Positions 9,359-18,418 of a stretch of 64,000 nucleotides of DNA are shown here, in pieces. The stretch comes from Arthrobacter sp. N199823 (GTDB lineage Bacteria > Actinomycetota > Actinomycetes > Actinomycetales > Micrococcaceae). The number at the start of each line of letters is the position of its first letter. The first letter of the stretch is position 1. A program made the position numbers and the translations under genes. The notes under the pieces were generated by a model. The model did no database searches. It saw only the letters and a list, made by a program, of their open reading frames with translations, and had not been told where the DNA came from. The stretch is from NCBI RefSeq assembly GCF_002929705.1, contig NZ_PJIN01000001.1, positions 623,244 to 687,243 of the forward strand. The letters run 5' to 3'.

Positions 9359-10297
9359 ATGACGGCAACACTTTCCGACCGGCGCGCCACGAAACGCTTG
9401 AACAAGGAGTTGAACTACAACCCGGGAAGGCCCGCGTGGAAAGAACCAGCATCACCGCTCTACAACGCCATCAAAGGTGTCGTTCTTGGCGGAATCACCC
9501 TCTCCATCGTCATCCCGTTGCTCCTTGTCATCTCCACCTCTCTGGCCGATGACGAACAACTTATAGCGGCAGGTGGATTCGTGCTCTGGCCAACTCACCC
9601 CAGTTTCGCCGCGTACCAGGCCATTTTCAGCGGACAATTCATGATCCGGGCTCTGGGCGTCAGCGCGTTCATCACAGCGGTGGGCACCTTCTTGGCGCTG
9701 TTCATCACGATCACCATGGCCTACGCCACGAGTCGCCCTGTCATGTTGGGCCGCCCCGTGTTGTTGTTGGTGCTGTTCACCTTGCTCTTCGCCCCGGGGT
9801 TGATTCCCATGTTCTTGATGGTCAAGCAATTGGGCCTGTTGAACACCGTCTGGTCACTGATCCTGCCGGGAACCTTTGCCGCTTTCAACTTCGTGGTGAT
9901 GCGCTCCTTCTTCATGAACATCCCCACAGAACTCATCGAAGCAGCCCGAATTGACGGTGCCAGCGACTTCATGATCCTGCGCAAGGTTGTCCTGCCGCTA
10001 TCCAAGGCAGTCATCGCCGTAGTGGGCCTGTTCTATGCCGTGGGATTCTGGAACGCCTTCTTCAACGCCATGATCTACATCAACGATCAAACCCTGTACC
10101 CGGTTCAGCTGATCCTGCGGAACTACGTTGTCCAAGGCGGCTCCATGGCCGACGCCATTGGGGTGACGTCCACGCCGCCGCCACAATCCATGCAAATGGC
10201 CATTGTAGTGGTGGCCCTGCTGCCCATCTTGCTCGTCTATCCATTCCTCCAGAAGCACTTCACCAAGGGCGTCATAACAGGCGCCATCAAGGGTTAG
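9359..10297 (+). CDS. ABC sugar transporter permease (LplC/YtcP-like)
   Basis: The second permease of the transporter, 312 residues from the chosen start, with six hydrophobic segments and the EAA loop EAARIDGASDFMILRKVVLP. The ATG at 9359 is chosen because AAGGAG lies six bases upstream; an in-frame ATG at 9317, overlapping the previous stop as ATGA, is a real alternative and would add 14 residues. The C-terminal LQKHFTKGVITGAIKG is characteristic of this permease subfamily. Confidence 0.92.
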   Translation: MTATLSDRRATKRLNKELNYNPGRPAWKEPASPLYNAIKGVVLGGITLSIVIPLLLVISTSLADDEQLIAAGGFVLWPTHPSFAAYQAIFSGQFMIRALGVSAFITAVGTFLALFITITMAYATSRPVMLGRPVLLLVLFTLLFAPGLIPMFLMVKQLGLLNTVWSLILPGTFAAFNFVVMRSFFMNIPTELIEAARIDGASDFMILRKVVLPLSKAVIAVVGLFYAVGFWNAFFNAMIYINDQTLYPVQLILRNYVVQGGSMADAIGVTSTPPPQSMQMAIVVVALLPILLVYPFLQKHFTKGVITGAIKG

Positions 10298-10343
10298 TAC
10301 CTTCAAAATTTCTGACAACTGTGAAAAGAGAAAGTGGTTTAAC

Positions 10344-12029
10344 ATGAAGCGTTCCATCAATTCCGTTGGAGTCTCACGACGCAACTTCCTAGGACTGGCC
10401 GGCATCTCGGTCGCCGCAGTGGCCCTGACCGGCACACTGTCCGCCTGTGGCGGTGGTAACGGGGCGAACGACGGCGGTGCAAAAGCCTCCAAATCGCTCA
10501 CCTTGCCCACCTACAAGGAATTCACTGCCGTTGTTGCTGAGCTTCCCGGAAACGCCGATGGTCTGGAGGCAGGCTTCCTCACCATGCCCGAGCCCGTGGC
10601 CTCCACCAAGTCCAAGCCGCTGACCGGACCGGTTAGCGTGCTGTCCGAGACGTTTGAGCTCATGGCTCCGGCCATGCCCGACAACCCCTTCTGGCAGCGG
10701 TTGAACTCCGCCTTGGGTGGCGAGTTCAACATGCAGATCGTTGAAGATATAGGCGATGGCTACCCGGCCAAGTTCGCTACCATCCTTGCCGGTGACACAC
10801 TTCCGGACTTGATGTGGATTCCGCCAAACCAGGGCCTGCCCAATGTTGGCCCCATGCTCGAGGCGAAGTTTGAAGACCTGACCCCCTACCTCTCAGGTGA
10901 CGCCGTGCTTGAGTACCCCAACCTTGCCGCGCTTAAGCCTGATTCCTGGCGCACCGCCGTCGTCAATGGAAAGATCTGGGGTGCACCGATCCCGAGCACC
11001 CCCTTTGGTCAGGTGATGCTCGGAAGTAAGAAAACCTGGGCCAAGGTGGACGGACTGAACGCCAAGGACGCCGATGAGTTCTTCGACAAGGTCAAGGAGC
11101 TCAGTAACCCGGGCAAGCAGCAATATGCGCTGGAGCCCGCTTACATCAACGTCCTGAACATCGTCAACCAGTGCCTCGGCGCGCCGAACGGTTGGGCCGT
11201 CAATGCGGACCGGAGCTTGACGCACCAGTACGAAACCGATGCATACCTGGCCGGACTGGAATTTGTCGCCAAGCTTTTTGCCGCCGGCGCGTTCTACCCG
11301 GACGTCAATATGACGAACGCCAAGACCCGTATTGTCAATGGCTCCCTAGGTGCCATGGTGGTTTCCGGGCCCCGCGACGTGGGCAGCTTCCGCACCCTGG
11401 ACCCTGACGCGGACATGGAAATTCTTGTTCCCTTCAGCTTTGACGGGACCATCAAGCCCACCTACAACATGGGTTACGGCACCGTAGGTTATACGGCGTT
11501 CAAGAAAACCGATGAGAAGCGCATCAAGGAACAGCTGGCTCTTGTCAACTGGCTCTCGGCACCGTTTGGCACCGAGGAATACTTGGCCAAAAACTACGGC
11601 GTCAAGGGCAAGGACTTTGACCTCGATGCGGATGGCAACCCGATCCTGAATGCGGACGGCTTGAAGAACCTGCCGGGCGTGGTCAGCGCCTTGAATATCA
11701 TGACGGCACCGGAGCGGGTGAACTTCAACCCGGGCTATCCGCAGGTCACAAAATATGTGTACGAGACGGAGAAGAAGCTGCTGGAATTTGCCTGGCGCAA
11801 CCCCACCAACGGCTCCTACTCCAACACCAACGCCAAGGTAGGTCCCAAGATCGCCAAACCGATGACCGACAAGGTTGTGGACATCATCACGGGCCGGGCC
11901 AAAGTTTCGGATTTTGCCGCAGCCTTGAAGCGGTGGAAGTCCGAAGGTGGCGACAAAATTCGCGAGGAATACCAGGCTGACCTGAACCCTGATGCGCCGG
12001 TATTCACACAGCAGGCGGTTCCAAAGTAG
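10344..12029 (+). CDS. Extracellular solute-binding lipoprotein of the sugar transporter
   Basis: A 561-residue family 1 binding protein. The N-terminus carries a twin-arginine motif (SRRNFLGLAG, residues 11-20) and a lipobox LSAC with the lipidated Cys35, followed by a Gly/Asn-rich linker, so it is probably exported folded and anchored to the outer face of the membrane. It would capture the carbohydrate for the two permeases upstream. Its large size is typical of LplA-type proteins that bind oligosaccharides. The ligand is unknown. Confidence 0.92.
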   Translation: MKRSINSVGVSRRNFLGLAGISVAAVALTGTLSACGGGNGANDGGAKASKSLTLPTYKEFTAVVAELPGNADGLEAGFLTMPEPVASTKSKPLTGPVSVLSETFELMAPAMPDNPFWQRLNSALGGEFNMQIVEDIGDGYPAKFATILAGDTLPDLMWIPPNQGLPNVGPMLEAKFEDLTPYLSGDAVLEYPNLAALKPDSWRTAVVNGKIWGAPIPSTPFGQVMLGSKKTWAKVDGLNAKDADEFFDKVKELSNPGKQQYALEPAYINVLNIVNQCLGAPNGWAVNADRSLTHQYETDAYLAGLEFVAKLFAAGAFYPDVNMTNAKTRIVNGSLGAMVVSGPRDVGSFRTLDPDADMEILVPFSFDGTIKPTYNMGYGTVGYTAFKKTDEKRIKEQLALVNWLSAPFGTEEYLAKNYGVKGKDFDLDADGNPILNADGLKNLPGVVSALNIMTAPERVNFNPGYPQVTKYVYETEKKLLEFAWRNPTNGSYSNTNAKVGPKIAKPMTDKVVDIITGRAKVSDFAAALKRWKSEGGDKIREEYQADLNPDAPVFTQQAVPK

Positions 12030-12046
12030 CCACCAAACGTCCACGA

Positions 12047-12081
12047 GGTTGCCGACACGCCGTCGTAACGTGTCGGCAACC
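12047..12081. terminator. Hairpin after the binding-protein gene
   Basis: Perfect 12-bp arms (GGTTGCCGACAC and its complement) at 12047-12058 and 12070-12081 with an 11-base loop, starting 18 bases after the stop codon. There is no T-run, so it may act as an mRNA 3' stabiliser or weak terminator between the transporter operon and the LacI gene. Confidence 0.65.
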
Positions 12082-12161
12082 GTGCCACGCCGCCGCAACA
12101 GTGGCCATATGTTAGAACCAACAACAAAAACCAAACGGCACCACATCAGGAGTAGACAGGC

Positions 12162-13175
12162 ATGATTCGGCCCACCATCAAGACTGTGGCAGCTGAAGCG
12201 GGAGTCTCCACGGCAACTGTTTCCTATGTCCTGGCCGGACGCACCAGGAGCAACGGTTCGGGAATTTCCCCGGCAACCGCTCAACGTGTCCACGCGGCTG
12301 CCAGCAAGGTGGGCTACCTCCCCAATCAGGCGGCACGCACCATCCGGACAGGCAAGTCCAACCTGATGATGCTCTCCTTGACCATGCTCTCGGATCCTTG
12401 GTCCCTGTCCGTCAGCAAGGCGGTGGGAGCGGCTGTTGCCACGGCCGGGATCACCCCCATGATTCTCGCCGACACGGATTGGCGCACGGCCATCAAACGC
12501 CAAGGCGCCGACGTCATCTTCATTGATGCCGCGGAACGGGACGGGGATGCCGAACTTCTGGCTGAACTGGCCCGGACCAACAACCTTGTGGTGTTCAGCG
12601 AGACGCTTGAGCCTAATGGCTTTGATGTCATTCGGTCCGTAGCCGGAGGCAGCATGGACGCAGCCATGGATCACCTGACATTGCAGCACACCAAAGTGGC
12701 CTGCTTGACGTCCCGAGGTAGCCTGCAGGTGCCGTCTACAAAGAGATATGGCGCCTATTTGGCGGGACTTCGACGGGCTGGAATCTCTTTCCGCGAAGAC
12801 TACGTGGCGCCCTTTGACGGTGACGAGTTCGGGGCTTACGAGGCGGCAGTATCCCTTTTGAGTCGGCCTGATCCGCCCACAGCAATCTTCGCCACCTCTG
12901 ATTTTGTCGCCATGGCGGCTATCAATGCGGCGCAACGGTTGCGGCTTTCTGTGCCGGGGGACGTGGCCGTGGTGGGTGTGGGAAACACCCTTCAAGGCGA
13001 GGCCATGGAACCGTCGTTGAGCAGCGTGGGCCCCGTGGACTTCTTTAATAGTTTGGCTAAATTTCTGGTGGAACGGGCCTCCGACGAGTCCGCGCCACAC
13101 CAGGTGCTGGAGTTCCCGTGGCAACTCTTTGCCCGTGATTCGGCGCCGCTTACACCTATAACTTTTGATCGTTAG
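12162..13175 (+). CDS. LacI family transcriptional regulator
   Basis: A 337-residue LacI-type regulator. The N-terminal helix-turn-helix reads TIKTVAAEAGVSTATVSYVLAG (through residue 25) and is followed by a periplasmic-binding-like effector domain. By position it should control the upstream sugar transporter and the downstream oxidoreductase and sulfatase genes, repressing until the sugar or a derivative binds. An AGGAG site lies upstream of the ATG. A candidate operator is at 8179-8192. Confidence 0.92.
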   Translation: MIRPTIKTVAAEAGVSTATVSYVLAGRTRSNGSGISPATAQRVHAAASKVGYLPNQAARTIRTGKSNLMMLSLTMLSDPWSLSVSKAVGAAVATAGITPMILADTDWRTAIKRQGADVIFIDAAERDGDAELLAELARTNNLVVFSETLEPNGFDVIRSVAGGSMDAAMDHLTLQHTKVACLTSRGSLQVPSTKRYGAYLAGLRRAGISFREDYVAPFDGDEFGAYEAAVSLLSRPDPPTAIFATSDFVAMAAINAAQRLRLSVPGDVAVVGVGNTLQGEAMEPSLSSVGPVDFFNSLAKFLVERASDESAPHQVLEFPWQLFARDSAPLTPITFDR

Positions 13176-13193
13176 ATAGAGAAAAGACATATT

Positions 13194-14411
13194 GTGACAG
13201 ATGTAGTTCAGGAACGCCCGGACACGCTTCCGGCAACTAAAGATATGCGCGTGGGGATTGTGGGCTTTGGTCTGCGAGCCTCGTTGTGGAAGCAGGTCCA
13301 CAAGCCCGGGCAGGGTTCGGAAGTCGTGATGGTGTGCGACCTCTCCGAGCGTGGCCGGGCCGATGCTGCGGCGAGGATTCCTACGGCGGTCATCACGGCC
13401 AACCTCGATGAGTTGCTCGCCGCAGATTTGGACGCAGTGTTGGTTCTAACCCCCGACAACCGCCACGCCGAAGTTGCTGTGCAGACGCTCACGGCGGGCA
13501 TCCCCACTTTCTGTGAGAAGCCGCTTGATGTCAGCCTTGAGGCAACAGACTCGATTCTTGCCACCGCGTTTGAAACCGGCACGCGCCTCTACGTTGGCCA
13601 CAACATGAGGCACATGCCGGTAGTGGTGCAGATGCGTGAGTTGATCCAGGCCGGCACCATTGGCGAGGTCAAGGCTGTCTGGTGCCGCCACTTTGTGGGC
13701 AACGGCGGTGACTACTACTTCAAGGACTGGCACGCCGAGCGAGCCAACACCACCTCCCTCCTGTTGCAAAAGGGAGCCCACGACATTGATGTGATCCACT
13801 GGCTGGCCGGTGGCTACACCAAGAGGGTTTCCGCCATTGGGGACCTAGCCGTCTACGGAGACGTCACCTCGCGCAGAGACAACACCGACAGGCGCATGGG
13901 GGACTGGTTCTCGCTGGATAACTGGCCGCCCGCCGAGCAGACGGATCTCAACCCCATCATCGATGTTGAAGACATCTCCATGATGCAGATGGTCCTAGAC
14001 AACGGAGCGCTGGCCTCCTATCAGCAGTGCCACTTCACCCCGGACTACTGGCGCAACTACACCGTCATTGGCACCAAGGGCCGTATCGAGAACTTTGGGG
14101 ACGGACCCGGGGATGTCATCAAGGTCTGGACCAGCCGATCTCAGGGCGGCTTTGTGACGCCGGATCAAGAGATTGAAATTCGTGACGGTGACGGCGGTCA
14201 TGGTGGAGCTGATCCGCTGTTGATTGCCGAGTTCCTGCGCTTCGCCAGAGATGGTGGAGTCACCGATACCTCGCCAATTGCGGCCCGGGAAGCTGTTGCG
14301 GCCGGTGTCCTGGCCGCGCAGTCGCTGCGATCCAGAGGAAGCAGCCTGGATATTCCGCCGCTACCCGCAGCATGGATCGAGTACTTCAACGCCGGGCAGC
14401 CCGCGCGCTAA
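13194..14411 (+). CDS. Gfo/Idh/MocA family oxidoreductase
   Basis: A 405-residue NAD(P)-dependent dehydrogenase. A Rossmann motif (GIVGFGLRA) opens the protein after about 20 residues, and the family EKP motif is present as FCEKPLDV, followed by the HNMRHMPVV segment of the C-terminal substrate domain. Such enzymes oxidise or epimerise sugars and inositols. Its start is a GTG 18 bases after the LacI gene, and it sits between the transporter and a sulfatase, so it probably acts on the imported sugar. Confidence 0.9.
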   Translation: MTDVVQERPDTLPATKDMRVGIVGFGLRASLWKQVHKPGQGSEVVMVCDLSERGRADAAARIPTAVITANLDELLAADLDAVLVLTPDNRHAEVAVQTLTAGIPTFCEKPLDVSLEATDSILATAFETGTRLYVGHNMRHMPVVVQMRELIQAGTIGEVKAVWCRHFVGNGGDYYFKDWHAERANTTSLLLQKGAHDIDVIHWLAGGYTKRVSAIGDLAVYGDVTSRRDNTDRRMGDWFSLDNWPPAEQTDLNPIIDVEDISMMQMVLDNGALASYQQCHFTPDYWRNYTVIGTKGRIENFGDGPGDVIKVWTSRSQGGFVTPDQEIEIRDGDGGHGGADPLLIAEFLRFARDGGVTDTSPIAAREAVAAGVLAAQSLRSRGSSLDIPPLPAAWIEYFNAGQPAR

Positions 14412-14563
14412 ACCACCGCTGCCGCAGATGCGGTGTTGGAAAGCGGGTGTTCGCCCTAGCCTCCGGGGTAACTCATAATGGACTGGGCTGCAGTGTTGCC
14501 CAATACGCCGCAGGCAGAGCCAGTCAAGATCCAGAGAAGCTATGAAGGAGACGCTGTCCAACC

Positions 14564-16045
14564 GTGTCGAAGCCAAATGTAATTCTGATTTGTGTTGATG
14601 AGTGGCGTGGTGATGCCTTGTCATCAGCGGGGCACCCGTTTGTGGAGACACCCCATTTGGATGAGTTGGCGCGGGGTGGCGTCAGGTTTTCCAGGGGCTA
14701 TTCGGCGACGCCCACCTGCGTACCGGCACGCGTTGCGTTGTTCACCGGGCAGTCGCAGGAGAGACACGGCCGGGTGGGCTACGACGAGGGCGTGCCCTTT
14801 GACGTGGCGCACCCGGTCACTATCCAAAGTGAGTTCAAGAAGGCCGGTTATCACACTCAGGCCATTGGAAAGATGCATGTCCACCCGGAAAGGGCTCGCA
14901 TTGGCTTTGACGACGTCATCCTGCACGACGGGTTCATGCACTATTCGCGCAGAAAATTCAAGCAGAACTTCGCCTTCTTCGATGACTATGTTCCATGGTT
15001 GCGGCGTCAGCCGGGCAGCACCCCGGAGGCGGAGTACTTCGACAACGGGGTGAACTGTAATTCCATCGTGGCCCGTCCCTGGGACAAGGCGGAACATCTG
15101 CATCCCAGCCATTGGATTGGCACACAGGCCATTGACTGGATGTACCGGCGAGACCCGTCCAAGCCCTTCTTTCTGTACCTATCCTGGCACCGGCCGCACC
15201 CGCCGTATGATCCGCCGCAGTGGGCGTATGAGCAGTACGTCGACATTGACCCCTACAAAGCAGTGGAAGGCGACTGGGAGCAAGATTGGGATGAGTTTCG
15301 CAAGGACGGTGACTATCAGGCTGCCTTTGGGACGCTGCCGGATAGAGCCGTGCACCGCGCCCGTGCAGGCTACTACGGCCTCATGGCCCAGATTGACCTG
15401 CAGATCAACCGGATCAAGGAATCCCTCGTAGATTTTGGCCTGGCGGAAGACACCATCATCGCGTTCACCTCAGACCACGGGGAAATGATGGGTGACCACC
15501 ACATGTTCCGCAAGGCGCTGCCCTATGAAGGTTCGGCGCGCGTCCCGTTCATCATTGCCGATGCGCCCTCCGTCAAGGACTCGGCCCGGGGCGCCGTCAT
15601 GGATGACGTGGTCGAACTGCGGGATTTGATGCCCACGCTGCTGGACTTGGCGGGTGTGGACATTCCAGATTCAGTGGACGGTAAGTCGCTCGCGCCCCAC
15701 GTCCGGGGCGAGAAGGCAGCTGGCCCGGTCCGGGAGTACCTGCACGGTGAGCACGTCTATTTCGGGCAGAACATCCATTGGCTGACGGACGGCAAGGTCA
15801 AGTATGTGTGGGGTTCTGCCCAAGGCGTGGAGCAGCTCTTTGACCTGGCCGCCGATCCCGATGAATGCCACAATCTGGCACGTGAGGAAGCGTCGGCTCC
15901 GCTACTGTCCCGGTGGCGGGGGCGAATGGTGGAGTCGTTGGACGGCCGTGAGGAGGGCTTTGTGCGCGACGGCGAACTGGTGATTGGCCGGCCCGTGGTC
16001 TCGATTCTGGCGCACACGCGAGAGCGGATCGCCGCAGGGCGGTAA
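14564..16045 (+). CDS. Sulfatase, Cys-type (arylsulfatase A superfamily)
   Basis: A 493-residue sulfatase that would hydrolyse a sulfate ester. The formylglycine signature C-x-P-x-R is present as CVPAR at residues 52-56, followed by TGQSQERHG; metal-binding segments VDEWRGDAL and FTSDHGEMMGDHHM are also visible. No signal peptide is seen, so it should be cytoplasmic and act on an imported sulfated substrate. The Cys52 needs conversion to formylglycine, for which an enzyme is encoded at 22480-23496. The start is GTG. Confidence 0.92.
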   Translation: MSKPNVILICVDEWRGDALSSAGHPFVETPHLDELARGGVRFSRGYSATPTCVPARVALFTGQSQERHGRVGYDEGVPFDVAHPVTIQSEFKKAGYHTQAIGKMHVHPERARIGFDDVILHDGFMHYSRRKFKQNFAFFDDYVPWLRRQPGSTPEAEYFDNGVNCNSIVARPWDKAEHLHPSHWIGTQAIDWMYRRDPSKPFFLYLSWHRPHPPYDPPQWAYEQYVDIDPYKAVEGDWEQDWDEFRKDGDYQAAFGTLPDRAVHRARAGYYGLMAQIDLQINRIKESLVDFGLAEDTIIAFTSDHGEMMGDHHMFRKALPYEGSARVPFIIADAPSVKDSARGAVMDDVVELRDLMPTLLDLAGVDIPDSVDGKSLAPHVRGEKAAGPVREYLHGEHVYFGQNIHWLTDGKVKYVWGSAQGVEQLFDLAADPDECHNLAREEASAPLLSRWRGRMVESLDGREEGFVRDGELVIGRPVVSILAHTRERIAAGR

Positions 16046-16065
16046 CTGTGAAGTTGTCGCGAGAA

Positions 16066-16126
16066 ATGCCGTCGCTCCCGTATTTTGCCGCCGTAGACCT
16101 TCGGCAATATACGGGAGCGACGGCAT
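16066..16126. repeat. Long hairpin element after the sulfatase gene (family copy 2)
   Basis: Perfect 18-bp arms at 16066-16083 and 16109-16126 (ATGCCGTCGCTCCCGTAT and its complement) enclose an inner TTGCCG/CGGCAA pairing. Arms and flanks match the hairpin at 6331-6394. It lies between convergent genes and probably terminates transcription from both sides. Confidence 0.8.
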
Positions 16127-16167
16127 CTTACGTTCAGGGGGCGCTCTTGGCCGGCCCGGTGGGGAGC

Positions 16168-17115
16168 TCAGCCAGCGGTGAGCTCAGCCATGACCTCCTG
16201 CATCGCTTGGGCTACCAGTAGCACCGAGGCACGTCGCAAGTTCTCCGGCCGGGCCAGTAGGTCGATCCGGCGCCGGGTGTTAATGCCTGTCAGCGGCAGC
16301 AGCACCACCTGGGCAGTGGCAGCACCCCCGGGATTTAGCACTGGGCCGGAGGTGTAGCGTGGCAGCAACCCAATGACCTCGCCCGTGGACACCAGCGCCG
16401 CGGCGGCCGAATAATCGTTGATCCGGTGCACCACCTCCACCGGATGGCTGGCCATGGCGCCCACGGCCATCAGCACGTCGGCGGGGGAGTAACCGCTGCG
16501 ACTGCTGACCCAGGGATAGCGCACGACGTCGGCCGCGGACACCGCTGTTTTGGCGGCCAGTGGGTGGTCAATCGCCACGGCAACGTCGAGGGGTTCCCTG
16601 GCCAGGGGGATGACGCGCAGCCCAGGTTGTGGCCACGGCGGACTGTGGTCCATGCGGTGTGCCAACACCAGATCGTAACGGGCCGTCAAGGCCGCAAAGT
16701 CCTGCTGCGCCACGTCCTCATCAGAGAATCGCAGCTGCGGCACTGAGCGCGCATCCCCGGTAACACGCAGCGCCGCCAACTTCCGCACCAGCGGGGCGAA
16801 CAGGGCCTGACCGGCGCTGTGGAAACCGCTGATAGTGACGGTTCCGCTGGTGTCGTCCTGATAGGTGCCGATGGCCGCCTTCGCCGTGGCCATGGCGTCG
16901 ATGACCTGGGCGCCGGCTGCTGCGAGCACCTTGCCGGCTTCCGTCAGCACCAGGTTTCGTCCGTCCTTGCGAGTCAGCGGTGTTTCCACCTGACGTTGCA
17001 GCAACGCAATTTGCTGGGACACGGCGGAAGGGGTGACGGACAGGGTTTCGGCCACAGCCTTGACGCTGCCCAGCTCGCCCAGCTCACGGAGCATGTGCAG
17101 TTGATGGAGTTCCAT
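16168..17115 (-). CDS. LysR family transcriptional regulator
   Basis: A 315-residue LysR-type regulator with an N-terminal winged helix (MLRELGELGSVKAVAETLSV followed by TPSAVSQQIALLQRQ) and a C-terminal co-inducer domain. It is divergent from the threonine dehydrogenase gene, with 146 bases between them, the classic arrangement for a LysR protein that controls its neighbour. The shared spacer contains no operator that could be identified with confidence. Confidence 0.92.
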   Translation of the reverse strand: MELHQLHMLRELGELGSVKAVAETLSVTPSAVSQQIALLQRQVETPLTRKDGRNLVLTEAGKVLAAAGAQVIDAMATAKAAIGTYQDDTSGTVTISGFHSAGQALFAPLVRKLAALRVTGDARSVPQLRFSDEDVAQQDFAALTARYDLVLAHRMDHSPPWPQPGLRVIPLAREPLDVAVAIDHPLAAKTAVSAADVVRYPWVSSRSGYSPADVLMAVGAMASHPVEVVHRINDYSAAAALVSTGEVIGLLPRYTSGPVLNPGGAATAQVVLLPLTGINTRRRIDLLARPENLRRASVLLVAQAMQEVMAELTAG

Positions 17116-17261
17116 GCCACTAGCCTACAGTTTAGCTTTTGCTTAATCGACGAGTGAGAGATTGTCGATTGTCCTAAACGGTTTTGCAGGTTGTAATGGA
17201 CGTAAAGCGTACTCACCACCAAACACCGGACATCGACGTCCGCACCACGAAAGAGCTGCCC

Positions 17262-18311
17262 ATGAAAGCACTGTACAAATCCGGTCCACACGCTGGGTTC
17301 GAACTTGTGGACCGTCCCGAGCCTTCCGCAGGGGAGGGTGAAGTCAAGATCCGCGTACACACCACAGGTCTTTGCGGCACCGATCTGCACATTCAGGCAT
17401 GGGACGCGTGGGCCGCGGAAACCATCAACGCACCACTCATCGCGGGCCATGAATTTTATGGCGAAGTGGTGGCAGTGGGCGGTGGCGTGCACAGCACCAA
17501 GGTGGGGGACAAGGTCTCCGGCGAGGGCCATGTGGTGTGCGGAATGTGCCGCAACTGCCGCGCCGGCCGCCGCCACATGTGTATCAACACCATTTCCGTG
17601 GGCGTGCAGCGTGACGGCGCCTTCGCCGAATACGTGGTCATCCCCGAGTCCAATGTGTGGGTGCACAAGGACCCGTCCATCACGCCAGAGCTGGGTGCCA
17701 TCTTCGATCCGTTGGGCAACGCCGTCCACACTGCACTGAGTTTCGGCTTGGTTGGCGAAGACGTTCTAGTCACCGGTGCCGGCCCCATCGGCCTGATGGC
17801 CGTCGCCGTGGCCCGCCATGCCGGAGCCCGCAAGATTGCCATCACCGACGTCTCCGAACCGCGCCTGGCCATGGCCACCGCAATGGGCGCCGACCGCGCC
17901 ATCAACGTCGCCACCACCCGTGTGAAGGATGCGCAACTGGAATTGGGCATGTGCGAAGGCTTCGACATCGGCCTGGAAATGTCCGGCCACCCCACCGCGC
18001 TGCCGGAAATGATCGACAACATGAACCACGGCGGCCGCATCGCCATGCTCGGCCTGCCGAGTGAATCGATCGACATCAACTGGGGCAAGGTCGTCACCCA
18101 CATGCTCACGCTCAAGGGCATCTACGGGCGCGAAATGTTTGAAACCTGGTACGCCATGAGTGCCATGCTCTCCTCCAACCCCGTGCTGCGCGCAGCCGTT
18201 GCCTCGGTGGTCACGGACACGCTGCCGGCTACTGAATGGGAGCAGGCTTTCGAGATCGCCCGCTCCGGCCGGGGTGGCAAAGTGGTCCTCGACTGGACCG
18301 TTTTCGCCTAG
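17262..18311 (+). CDS. tdh: L-threonine 3-dehydrogenase
   Basis: A 349-residue zinc-dependent medium-chain dehydrogenase that oxidises L-threonine to 2-amino-3-ketobutyrate with NAD. Catalytic zinc ligands Cys38, His63 and Glu64 and the structural-zinc cysteines 93, 96, 99 and 107 fall at the positions known in E. coli Tdh; the NAD motif is [12 protein letters not shown]. The ATG at 17262 is chosen for family length, although the frame stays open to 17184. The next gene, kbl, finishes the pathway. Confidence 0.96.
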   Translation: MKALYKSGPHAGFELVDRPEPSAGEGEVKIRVHTTGLCGTDLHIQAWDAWAAETINAPLIAGHEFYGEVVAVGGGVHSTKVGDKVSGEGHVVCGMCRNCRAGRRHMCINTISVGVQRDGAFAEYVVIPESNVWVHKDPSITPELGAIFDPLGNAVHTALSFGLVGEDVLVTGAGPIGLMAVAVARHAGARKIAITDVSEPRLAMATAMGADRAINVATTRVKDAQLELGMCEGFDIGLEMSGHPTALPEMIDNMNHGGRIAMLGLPSESIDINWGKVVTHMLTLKGIYGREMFETWYAMSAMLSSNPVLRAAVASVVTDTLPATEWEQAFEIARSGRGGKVVLDWTVFA

Positions 18312-18320
18312 TTTTTACGT

Positions 18321-18351
18321 ACGACGGCGGGACCCCGCCTCCCGCCGTCGT
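18321..18351. promoter_or_regulatory. Hairpin between tdh and kbl
   Basis: Perfect 12-bp arms (ACGACGGCGGGA and its complement) at 18321-18332 and 18340-18351 with a 7-base loop. It lies within an otherwise co-directional gene pair and lacks a T-run, so it more likely tunes mRNA stability or partial termination than ends transcription. Confidence 0.6.
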
Positions 18352-18418
18352 GGATCCCGCCGCACTACTCGCCCCAGCAGCACCAGCACAGACCACTCGC
18401 CCCAGACTAAGGATTCCC

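Noticed and set aside
11346-13301. Long minus-strand open frame of about 650 codons opposite the binding-protein and LacI genes
   Set aside because: It is antisense to two well-supported genes, its product has no recognisable motif and a composition typical of the mirror frame of GC-rich coding DNA.
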